64,000 nt of DNA from Mucilaginibacter aquaedulcis (GTDB taxonomy: Bacteria; Bacteroidota; Bacteroidia; Sphingobacteriales; Sphingobacteriaceae). Both the position numbers and the translations under genes were made by a program. The stretch's first letter is position 1. Each line of letters begins with the position of its first letter. The notes beneath the pieces were generated by a model. That model saw only the letters and a program-made list of their open reading frames with translations, made no database searches and was not told the origin of the DNA. This document shows, piece after piece, positions 1-6,538 of the stretch. The stretch spans positions 650,505 to 714,504 of the forward strand of contig NZ_JAUFPR010000003.1 in NCBI RefSeq assembly GCF_030409325.1, read 5' to 3'.

Positions 1-38
1 GATCAGTACAATCCTAAATATTAAATCAGTAGTTTCCA

Positions 39-1028
39 TTATAAGCGTGTATCCCTTTCAAATTGTTCTTTGTTGGCTTCCATCAGTACCGGGTTGGTTT
101 TAACCACCGGCAGCGGTGTAAACTCGTAGTGATTAGAGCTGATAACCGATTTATGTGATATTTTGCGCGGACCTTCAATTACCCAATCAGCGGTTTTCTT
201 TTTATCAAAGCGGCAGGTATTGCAAATAAACTCCTCTACCTCCCCATAAACATCCTTACGGCCTGTTACCCTGATCACATCTTCGCCTTTGTACCATAAG
301 GTAACTTTACCGCAGCACTTATCGCAATCGCGGTGTGCATCTACCGGTTTGGTGAACCATACACGGTTTTTAAAGCGGAAAGTTTTATCAGTTAATGCTC
401 CTACCGGACAAACGTCAATAATGTTTCCTGAAAAATCGTTATCAACAGCTTTGGTGATATATGTTGATATTTCAGAATGATCGCCCCTGTTCAGGATACC
501 GTGTAAACGGGTATTGGTGATCTGATCGGCAGTGAACACGCAGCGGTAGCATAGGATGCAACGTGTCATGTGCAGCTGTATCTTATCGCCAATATCAATC
601 TTTTCAAATGTACGGCGGTCAAACTCGTAGCGGGTTTTTGCTGCGCCGTGCTCAAAGCCTAAATCCTGCAGGTGGCATTCGCCGGCCTGATCACACACAG
701 GGCAATCAAGCGGGTGGTTAAGCAATAACATTTCAACCACACCTTTGCGCGCCTCAACAACTTCGGGCGAAGTAATATTTTGTACTTCCATGCCATCCAT
801 AACCGTGGTTCGGCATGAAGCTACCAGTTTTGGCATAGGGCGAGGGTCTTTTTCAGAGCCTTTGCTTACTTTAACCAAACAGGTACGGCATTTACCGCCA
901 CTGCCTTCCAGCTTGGAATAATAGCACATAGCAGGCGGAACAATATCGCCACCTATCTGCCTTGCGGCATTAAGTATGGTTGTTCCTGGTTCTACTTCAA
1001 CGGGTATTCCGTCTATGGTTACTTTCAT
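39..1028 (-). CDS. nuoG: NADH-quinone oxidoreductase subunit G, short form (2Fe-2S / 4Fe-4S protein)
   Basis: Electron-carrying subunit of the peripheral arm of complex I, passing electrons from NuoF toward NuoB. The 329-residue protein opens with a 2Fe-2S ferredoxin domain (Cys35, Cys47, Cys50, Cys72). A His-Cys3 4Fe-4S site follows (His105, Cys109, Cys112, Cys118), then a four-Cys 4Fe-4S site (Cys157, Cys160, Cys163, Cys207). A further Cys set (235, 238/239, 269, 272) resembles the start of the molybdopterin-oxidoreductase 4Fe-4S domain. The protein ends there, about a third the length of the roughly 900-residue E. coli NuoG, so the large pseudo-molybdopterin domain is absent. Both ends are intact. 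It is the last gene of nuoABCDEFG in this window; nuoH onward would lie past position 1. The ATG abuts an inverted repeat and no Shine-Dalgarno is visible. Confidence 0.93.
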   Translation of the reverse strand: MKVTIDGIPVEVEPGTTILNAARQIGGDIVPPAMCYYSKLEGSGGKCRTCLVKVSKGSEKDPRPMPKLVASCRTTVMDGMEVQNITSPEVVEARKGVVEMLLLNHPLDCPVCDQAGECHLQDLGFEHGAAKTRYEFDRRTFEKIDIGDKIQLHMTRCILCYRCVFTADQITNTRLHGILNRGDHSEISTYITKAVDNDFSGNIIDVCPVGALTDKTFRFKNRVWFTKPVDAHRDCDKCCGKVTLWYKGEDVIRVTGRKDVYGEVEEFICNTCRFDKKKTADWVIEGPRKISHKSVISSNHYEFTPLPVVKTNPVLMEANKEQFERDTRL

Positions 1029-1060
1029 TAAGTCAAAATTAAAAATTCAAAAGTCAAAAC
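1029..1060. repeat. Inverted repeat, nuoG side of the four-helix-bundle insertion
   Basis: AT-rich 32-base repeat that begins immediately beside the nuoG start codon. Its outer 18 bases (TTAAGTCAAAATTAAAAA, counted from 1028) occur as the exact reverse complement at the outer end of the repeat at 1455-1486. The inner parts are related but shuffled, built from TTCAAAA and AGTCAAAA words. Confidence 0.8.
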
Positions 1061-1088
1061 CATTTTACCGGTTCAACTTCAACTTAAA

Positions 1089-1445
1089 TCATTTTTGTAA
1101 GTTAATTACTATGGAAGCAATGATCTTAGAAAGCTCATCGGCCTCAGTTATTAAAATATTTATATTTTCTTTCTCATTCGTCAGAATTGTATCTCTGATC
1201 AAACAAAGCCAGTATTTTGTTTCGTTGGCAGATTTTAGTGCTATTGTGTAAAAGTTCCTAAAATCTTTAGTCGTACTACCCGACTTTGCCTCTATTATAT
1301 TTGCTCCTATCGAAGTTCCACTTCTTAGCAGCTGGTCAAACATCGAAAAGTATATTCTTTCATATTTGGCTGTTGATATGAATTGCACTAACTCTTTCGA
1401 GAACTGATAACATCTGTGTTTGATGTCAAAAGGCTTTTCGCTCAA
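1089..1445 (-). CDS. Four-helix-bundle protein (23S rRNA intervening-sequence / Avd-like family)
   Basis: A 118-residue, mostly helical basic protein with the family signature of an RSGTSIGANIIEA-type segment near residues 42-54 and a later ALKSANETKYWL-type helix. Relatives are found inside 23S rRNA intervening sequences, as the accessory protein of diversity-generating retroelements, and as scattered single genes in Bacteroidota. The cellular role of the single-gene form is not established. The start is a TTG preceded by AGGAAG, one of the few clear Shine-Dalgarno sequences here; no in-frame ATG lies upstream. It sits between nuoF and nuoG on the same strand, flanked by inverted repeats that run to the nuoF stop codon on one side and the nuoG start codon on the other, so it looks like an inserted unit rather than a complex I component. 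Confidence 0.85.
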   Translation of the reverse strand: MSEKPFDIKHRCYQFSKELVQFISTAKYERIYFSMFDQLLRSGTSIGANIIEAKSGSTTKDFRNFYTIALKSANETKYWLCLIRDTILTNEKENINILITEADELSKIIASIVINLQK

Positions 1446-1454
1446 CGCTTCCTA

Positions 1455-1486
1455 TTTTGAATTTTTACTTTTTAATTTTGACTTAA
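1455..1486. repeat. Inverted repeat, nuoF side of the four-helix-bundle insertion
   Basis: Partner of the repeat at 1029-1060. The outer 18 bases are its exact reverse complement. The repeat ends at 1486 and the nuoF stop codon occupies 1487-1489, so repeat, gene and repeat together fill the whole nuoF-nuoG junction (about 458 bp). Confidence 0.8.
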
Positions 1487-2848
1487 TTACCCCGCTGTTT
1501 CCAACTTCGGTAATGGATCAGCATAATGCGCCAGTCCATAGTTTCTTGTTGTGGCTTCGGCGCCGTTTGTTACGTGCCATTCAAATTCATCCCTGAAATG
1601 GCGGATGGCGCTGGCTACCGGCCATGCTGCCGCATCACCCAGCGGACAAATCGTGTTGCCTTCAATCTTCTTAGATACATCAACCAGCAGGTCCATGTCG
1701 CTCATTTTGCCATGGCCATGTTCTAAACGGTGCAATACTTTTTCCATCCATCCGGTACCTTCACGGCAAGGCGAACATTGTCCGCAACTTTCGTGGTGGT
1801 AAAAACGGGCGAAGTTCCAGGTATTACGAACGATACATGCATCTTCGTCATAAGCTATAAAACCTCCTGAACCCATCATAGTGCCAGTTATAAAACCGCC
1901 ATCGGCTAATGACTCATAGCTCATTAAGCGAGGTTCATTGTTGATGGTTTTCAATATCAGGTTAGCCGGTAAAATTGGCACTGACGAACCTCCTGCTACT
2001 ACTGCCTTCAGTCGTTTGCCGTTGGCTATACCACCACAATATTCGTCAGAGTATAAAAATTCTTCAACCGGTAAACCCAGGTCAATTTCATAAACACCTG
2101 GTTTTTTCAGGTTACCGCCAGCCGAGATCAATTTGGTACCTGTACTACGACCTATACCCAATTTAGCATACTCGTCGCCGCCTTCGTTTACAATAGGCAC
2201 TACCGCCGCAATTGATTCTACGTTGTTCACCACTGTTGGCCTACCGTATAAACCCGCGATAGCCGGGAATGGTGGTTTAATGCGTGGGTTACCACGTTTA
2301 CCTTCTAACGACTCCAACAAAGCGGTTTCTTCGCCGCAAATGTAGGCGCCGCCGCCCGGTTGTACGTACAATTCAAGATCGTAACCTGAACCTAATATAT
2401 TTTTGCCTAAAAAGCCTTTAGCTTTAGCTTCGGCAATTGCTTTTTCCAGTATCCTGATCTGCGGCATCATTTCGCCGCGAACATAAATGTATGAGGTATT
2501 GGCACCCAGTGCAAAGCTCGATACAATCATACCCTCAATTAACAAGTGAGGGATATAGGTCATGAGGTAACGATCCTTAAAAGTACCGGGTTCTGATTCA
2601 TCGGCATTACAAACCAGGTAACGAGGCACTCCTTCGGGCTTAGCCAAAAAGCTCCACTTCATACCGGTTGGGAAACCAGCACCACCACGACCGCGTAAAC
2701 CCGACTTCTTCACTTCCTCTACCACTTCATCGGGCGACATCGTTTTCAGTGCCTTTTCAACAGCCGCGTAACCACCCTTTGAGCGGTAAACATCAAATGT
2801 ATTGATGCCTGGTACGTTTATATGTTCTAATAGTAATTTGCGACCCAT
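1487..2848 (-). CDS. nuoF: NADH-quinone oxidoreductase subunit F (NADH-, FMN- and 4Fe-4S-binding)
   Basis: Entry point of complex I: it oxidises NADH through FMN and passes electrons to its 4Fe-4S cluster N3. The 453-residue product carries the glycine-rich nucleotide motif GRGGAGFPTG (residues 53-62) and the FMN-site segment CNADESEPGTFKDR (80-93). A GGGAYICGEETAL stretch (165-177) follows, then an SLBB region. The C-terminal cluster motif is SCGQCSPCREG with Cys355, Cys358 and Cys361, plus Cys401. Full family length with no defects. It lies downstream of nuoE across a 120-bp repeat-containing gap and is followed directly by the four-helix-bundle insertion. It should be co-transcribed with the other nuo genes. 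Confidence 0.97.
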   Translation of the reverse strand: MGRKLLLEHINVPGINTFDVYRSKGGYAAVEKALKTMSPDEVVEEVKKSGLRGRGGAGFPTGMKWSFLAKPEGVPRYLVCNADESEPGTFKDRYLMTYIPHLLIEGMIVSSFALGANTSYIYVRGEMMPQIRILEKAIAEAKAKGFLGKNILGSGYDLELYVQPGGGAYICGEETALLESLEGKRGNPRIKPPFPAIAGLYGRPTVVNNVESIAAVVPIVNEGGDEYAKLGIGRSTGTKLISAGGNLKKPGVYEIDLGLPVEEFLYSDEYCGGIANGKRLKAVVAGGSSVPILPANLILKTINNEPRLMSYESLADGGFITGTMMGSGGFIAYDEDACIVRNTWNFARFYHHESCGQCSPCREGTGWMEKVLHRLEHGHGKMSDMDLLVDVSKKIEGNTICPLGDAAAWPVASAIRHFRDEFEWHVTNGAEATTRNYGLAHYADPLPKLETAG

Positions 2849-2850
2849 TT

Positions 2851-2968
2851 GGTTAAATTCTAAACTCTAATTACTAAAATCTAATCTCTAAATTGTAAAA
2901 GCTAAATTGTCCTATCCTTAGTCTTCAGTCCTTTGTCTTTTATCCTTACGTCCTAAAGTCTTGTAGTC
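2851..2968. repeat. Degenerate short-period repeats between nuoE and nuoF
   Basis: The gap holds two blocks of imperfect short-unit repeats: about 2855-2908 built from TCTAAA/CTAAT words with a period near 8-10, and about 2909-2968 built from GTCCT/TCTT/CTTA words. No ORF lies between them. The composition is unlike the neighbouring coding sequence. They resemble the repeat-word style of the inverted repeats around the four-helix-bundle gene but differ in sequence. Confidence 0.55.
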
Positions 2969-3493
2969 CTAATTCTTAGCTTTTGCTGTTAATTCTCCGA
3001 TCAATTTATCTACCGATTCGTTAGTTAAATTTTCGTAGAAGGTATACTCAGGACCTATTTGTAATACCGGGCCAAAGCCGCAGGCAGCAAGGCACTCAAC
3101 CCCGCGCCAGCTAAACAAGCCATCAGGAGTTACCTCTCCCTCTTTTACACCCAGCTTTTGCTCAATATGATCCATTATTTTTTCGGCACCTACCAGGCAG
3201 CAACCACTGGTACGGCAAACCTCCAGTACATATTTACCCTGCGGGCGTAAAAAGTACATGGTATAAAACGAGGCTACTTCGTAAACCTCAATAGGTAATA
3301 TTTTCAAATAAGCAGCAACCTTATCCATGGCAGGCACACTTAACCAGCCAAACTCGGCCTGTACAAAATGCAGTATAGGCAGCAAGCCCGACTTTTGTTT
3401 TCCTTCTGGATAACGGCTAACTACATCATCAAATTTAGCAATCAGCTCCGGCGAAAATTCAACCGGCACCTGAGCATCTTCAACTCTAAGCAT
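2969..3493 (-). CDS. nuoE: NADH-quinone oxidoreductase subunit E (2Fe-2S thioredoxin-like)
   Basis: Peripheral-arm subunit that partners NuoF and carries the off-pathway 2Fe-2S cluster N1a. The 174-residue protein has the helical N-terminal region (LLPILHFVQAEFGW, residues 37-50) followed by the thioredoxin-like domain. The four cluster ligands are spaced as in the family: Cys93-x4-Cys98 and Cys134-x3-Cys138 (CLAACGFGP). Its ATG lies inside the end of nuoD (8-nt overlap), indicating translational coupling. It is followed by a 120-bp repeat-filled gap before nuoF. Confidence 0.96.
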   Translation of the reverse strand: MLRVEDAQVPVEFSPELIAKFDDVVSRYPEGKQKSGLLPILHFVQAEFGWLSVPAMDKVAAYLKILPIEVYEVASFYTMYFLRPQGKYVLEVCRTSGCCLVGAEKIMDHIEQKLGVKEGEVTPDGLFSWRGVECLAACGFGPVLQIGPEYTFYENLTNESVDKLIGELTAKAKN

Positions 3494-4697
3494 CTAATTC
3501 TCCGGCTATAACGTTTAAACTACTCATGTTAATAATCGCGTCTGATAATAGCATACCACGGCTCATTGGCGCATACATCTGGTAATTGATAAAGCTTGGC
3601 CTGCGGAAATGCAAACGGTATGGGCTGCGCCCGCCATCATTTACCAGGTAAAAACCTAACTCGCCATTGGCACCCTCAACCGAGTGATATACTTCGGTAT
3701 TAGGGGTTGGTATCTCGCCCATCACAATTTTAAAGTGATAAATGAGGGCTTCCATGTTATTATAAACTTCTTCTTTCGGAGGCAGGTAAAACTCAGGCAC
3801 ATCGGCGTGGAAAATATCCGTTGGCTCTTTTTCCAGTTTTACAAGGGCCTGCTCAATAATGCGCATACTCTGCCACATTTCCTCGTTACGTACCAAAAAG
3901 CGGCTGTAAACATCGCCGTTGGTACCTACAGGCACTTCAAAATCAAAATCTTCATATGACGAGTATGGGTTCATGGCCCTTACATCATAATCAACACCGG
4001 CGGCGCGCAGTAAAGGACCTGTCCAGCTGTAGCTTAACGCGGTTTCGGCACTAACGGCAGCCACATCTTTAGTGCGGTCAACAAAAATGCGGTTACGGTT
4101 AAACAGTGATTCAAATTCTCTTAACGTTACAGGGAAGTTTTTAAGGAACGCACGCAGCTTGCGGAAGGCAATAGCGTTAAAATTACGTTCAAAGCCCCCT
4201 ATACGGCCAATATTGGTGGTAAGGCGCGATCCGCAGATCTCCTCATAAATTTCATAAATAGCCTCACGGTGCTCCATCATGTACAGGAAGCCTGTAAATG
4301 CGCCGGTATCAACACCCAATACACCATTACAGATGATGTGGTCAGATATACGGGCAAGTTCCATGATAATTACACGCAGGTAATCAACCCTTTTTGGAGT
4401 TTGGATACCCAGCAGCTTTTCAACCGTCATGTGCCAGCCCATATTGTTGATGGGTGACGAGCAATAGTTTAAACGGTCGGTTAGCGGAGTGATCTGGTAA
4501 AAGGGCCTGTGTTCGGCAATTTTTTCAAACGCACGGTGTATATAACCTATGGTTGATACGCCGCTAACAATTCTTTCACCATCTAACTGCAGCACGTTTT
4601 GAAACACACCGTGGGTTGCAGGGTGGGTTGGGCCCAGGTTAAGGGTTGAAAGTTCGCTTTGCGGATCGTTGTCTGTATATACAGGATGATTTTGCAT
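3486..4697 (-). CDS. nuoD: NADH-quinone oxidoreductase subunit D (49 kDa subunit)
   Basis: Quinone-site subunit of complex I, related to the large subunit of NiFe hydrogenases. The 403-residue product starts with the family signature LNLGPTHPATHGV (about 20-32), continues with the Y-HRAFEK segment and ends in the usual short C-terminal tail. NuoC is a separate gene here, unlike the NuoCD fusion of enterobacteria. Its last codons overlap the start of nuoE. Upstream, a 126-bp gap with an inverted repeat separates it from nuoC. Confidence 0.97.
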   Translation of the reverse strand: MQNHPVYTDNDPQSELSTLNLGPTHPATHGVFQNVLQLDGERIVSGVSTIGYIHRAFEKIAEHRPFYQITPLTDRLNYCSSPINNMGWHMTVEKLLGIQTPKRVDYLRVIIMELARISDHIICNGVLGVDTGAFTGFLYMMEHREAIYEIYEEICGSRLTTNIGRIGGFERNFNAIAFRKLRAFLKNFPVTLREFESLFNRNRIFVDRTKDVAAVSAETALSYSWTGPLLRAAGVDYDVRAMNPYSSYEDFDFEVPVGTNGDVYSRFLVRNEEMWQSMRIIEQALVKLEKEPTDIFHADVPEFYLPPKEEVYNNMEALIYHFKIVMGEIPTPNTEVYHSVEGANGELGFYLVNDGGRSPYRLHFRRPSFINYQMYAPMSRGMLLSDAIINMSSLNVIAGELDA

Positions 4698-4714
4698 CAG
4701 TATAATTGTTTAAT

Positions 4715-4812
4715 CAGTATCGAGTAGTTAGTATCAAGTAGCAAGACTATTGCTGTGTACTTTTTGAGTAATTCAAAAATCCTGATACTTGATACCAACT
4801 ACTTGATACTAA
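4715..4812. repeat. Inverted repeat pair with no gene between, nuoC-nuoD gap
   Basis: A 14-base arm TTAGTATCAAGTAG (4728-4741) is matched exactly by its reverse complement at 4799-4812. Imperfect similarity extends outward to about 29 bases per arm (4715-4743 and 4784-4812, three or four mismatches). Each arm consists of two copies of an AGTATC-AGTAG word. The 40-odd bases between the arms have no coding potential. Organisation parallels the repeat pair around the four-helix-bundle gene, but without cargo. Confidence 0.75.
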
Positions 4813-4823
4813 ATCTATATATG

Positions 4824-5327
4824 TTATCTTCCGAAGAAGTAATCCTTTTTATCAACACGGTTCGGGTCTTCCAGCGGAAATTCTTTTCGCATCGGGAAGG
4901 CCGTCATATCGTCAACATTCAATACACGGCGCAGATCGGGATGGCCGTCAAATATAACTCCAAAAAAGTCATACGTTTCACGCTCCATCCAGTTGGCACC
5001 ATCCCATAATACCGTAGCGGTAGGGATATGCACATCGGCATCACTTAAAAACACTTTGATACGTATGCGGGTGTTGGTGGTAAGGCTGTGCAGGTGGTAT
5101 ATAACACCAATCTGTTTTTCCTGCTCCGGATAATGTATGCCGGTAATATCAGTTAAAAATATAAACCTTAAAGCGGCGTCCGTTTTTAAAAAGGTAAGTA
5201 CGTCTATGATCTGCTCACGACTGATTTCCACCGTTAGCAAACCATAAGGTTCGCCCACAACGGTTACCTGCTGGTCAAACTTTTCACCAAGTCTTTTTAA
5301 AAGTTCTTCGTTGGGTATCTGGGCCAT
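4824..5327 (-). CDS. nuoC: NADH-quinone oxidoreductase subunit C (30 kDa subunit)
   Basis: Peripheral-arm structural subunit. The 167-residue product has the 30-kDa signature near its C-terminus: ERETYDFFGVIFDGHPDLRR, followed by MRKEFPLEDP, matching the conserved ERE-D-FG-F-GHP-L-R and RK-FPL pattern. It is a stand-alone NuoC, separated from NuoD. It starts two bases after the nuoB stop codon, so the two are almost certainly translated together. Confidence 0.95.
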   Translation of the reverse strand: MAQIPNEELLKRLGEKFDQQVTVVGEPYGLLTVEISREQIIDVLTFLKTDAALRFIFLTDITGIHYPEQEKQIGVIYHLHSLTTNTRIRIKVFLSDADVHIPTATVLWDGANWMERETYDFFGVIFDGHPDLRRVLNVDDMTAFPMRKEFPLEDPNRVDKKDYFFGR

Positions 5328-5329
5328 TA

Positions 5330-5872
5330 TTATTGGATTCCGTATTTAGCTAACAATTCCTGGTATTTAGGCTCGTTTCTGCGGCGAAGCGATTCTGTTT
5401 GCACCAGCTTTTGAATATTAATAAAACCATCAATAATAGCTTCGGGGCGTGGAGGGCAACCCGGTACATAAACATCAACCGGTATTACTTCATCTATACC
5501 CTGTAATACAGAGTAAGTATCAAATATACCACCGCTTGAGGCGCATGCACCTACAGCCATAACCCAGCGGGGCTCGGCCATTTGCAGGTATACCTGCCTT
5601 AATACAGGTGCCATTTTTTTGGCGATAGTACCCATAACCATTAAAAGATCGGCCTGGCGGGGCGAAAAGCTTAAACGCTCGGCACCAAATCTGGAAAGGT
5701 CATAATGTGAAGCCATGGTTGCCATGAACTCGATGCCACAGCATGAGGTAGCAAAAGGCAGAGGCCATAATGAATTTGAGCGTGCTATACCTATTACTTT
5801 ATCAAGCGAGGTAGCAAAAAATCCGGCGCCTTCTATTCCTGCAGGGGCATCAACTAATTGAATATCACTCAT
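5330..5872 (-). CDS. nuoB: NADH-quinone oxidoreductase subunit B (terminal 4Fe-4S cluster N2)
   Basis: Carries cluster N2, the last electron carrier before quinone. The 180-residue protein shows the adjacent cysteines of the family (Cys44-Cys45 in ATSCCGIEFMAT), Cys110 in VGACASSGG and Cys139 in VPGCPPRPEA. Family length is normal. It lies two bases upstream of nuoC and 218 bases downstream of nuoA, an unusually long gap for this operon that contains a repeat-family element. Confidence 0.97.
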   Translation of the reverse strand: MSDIQLVDAPAGIEGAGFFATSLDKVIGIARSNSLWPLPFATSCCGIEFMATMASHYDLSRFGAERLSFSPRQADLLMVMGTIAKKMAPVLRQVYLQMAEPRWVMAVGACASSGGIFDTYSVLQGIDEVIPVDVYVPGCPPRPEAIIDGFINIQKLVQTESLRRRNEPKYQELLAKYGIQ

Positions 5873-6014
5873 TGCACTATTTTAATAGAAATTTACCATT
5901 CCGATAAGACGGATCAGCGATTACAAATTTACAATAATAACGATGTAAAAAGTACACGATGAGTACGTGAGAGACGTATTTAGAATCAATCTAAAAAGCA
6001 CATCACTAAATCTT

Positions 6015-6090
6015 CCTTAAAATGGGAGACTTTACTCTTTCCCTTTTTTCCAAAGCCCTCCTTTATGAAGAGGGTTGGGTGGCGCTGTGG
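6015..6090. repeat. Interspersed repeat fragment between nuoA and nuoB
   Basis: The segment 6052-6090 (AAAGCCCTCC...GAGGGTTGGGTGGCGC) closely resembles 47041-47076 (AAAGCCCTCTC...GAGAGGGTTGGGTGAGGC). A looser relative lies at 16064-16095. The CCCTC/GAGGG parts can pair as a small hairpin. Upstream bases 6022-6050 contain a second GGGAGA/TCTTTCCC pairing. Non-coding; probably one copy of a dispersed palindromic repeat family. Confidence 0.6.
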
Positions 6091-6462
6091 TTAATCCCAG
6101 TCTAAAGCACCCTTTTTTATTACGTAAATGAAACCTAATAAAAGTGTGGCCATGAATATGAACATTTCAATCATACCCTCTTTGCCCATTTCCCTGAAAT
6201 TAACGGCCCAGGGGTACATGAATATCACCTCCACATCAAACAGAACAAATAGTATAGCCACCAGGAAGTATTTGATGGATATTGGGGTACGGGCATTACC
6301 TACCACCTCAATACCCGACTCAAAAGGTGTTAACTTATCTTTAGTAACACGCTTAGGGCCAATTTTATGCGTTACAAACATTGTGGTTACCACAAAGCCT
6401 ATAGCTACCAGCATTTGAAATATGATGGGCAAATAATTAACAGGTAAACTATGTAATTCCAT
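6091..6462 (-). CDS. nuoA: NADH-quinone oxidoreductase subunit A (membrane)
   Basis: Small membrane subunit at the junction of the two arms of complex I. The 123-residue product has three predicted membrane helices (about 11-31, 66-86 and 96-117). It also has the conserved loop LTPFESGIEVVGNARTPISIKYFLVAILFVLFDVE in two adjoining pieces, including the acidic residues of the third-helix region. First gene of the nuo operon. Its upstream space is only 76 bp and also contains the terminator of the TPR gene. A TATATTTG box (6467-6474, minus strand) lies four bases before the ATG, too close for an ordinary leader. Confidence 0.96.
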   Translation of the reverse strand: MELHSLPVNYLPIIFQMLVAIGFVVTTMFVTHKIGPKRVTKDKLTPFESGIEVVGNARTPISIKYFLVAILFVLFDVEVIFMYPWAVNFREMGKEGMIEMFIFMATLLLGFIYVIKKGALDWD

Positions 6463-6490
6463 GATGCAAATATACTAATGCAACTATAAT

Positions 6491-6519
6491 AAAAAAGGCC
6501 TCTTTTACAAGAGGCCTTT
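6491..6519 (-). terminator. Intrinsic terminator of the tonB/TPR operon
   Basis: Perfect 11-bp stem (6494-6504 with 6509-6519, AAAGGCCTCTT) closing a 4-base loop. On the minus strand it is followed by a U-run (A-run 6491-6496 on the plus strand). It lies 20 bases beyond the stop codon of the TPR gene and just upstream of nuoA. Confidence 0.85.
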
Positions 6520-6538
6520 AATTGTATACTAATTTTTA

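Noticed and set aside
6467..6474. TATATTTG as the nuoA promoter
   Set aside because: It fits the -7 form but lies four bases before the ATG, implying a nearly leaderless message, and the -33 place is occupied by the upstream terminator; too weak to call.
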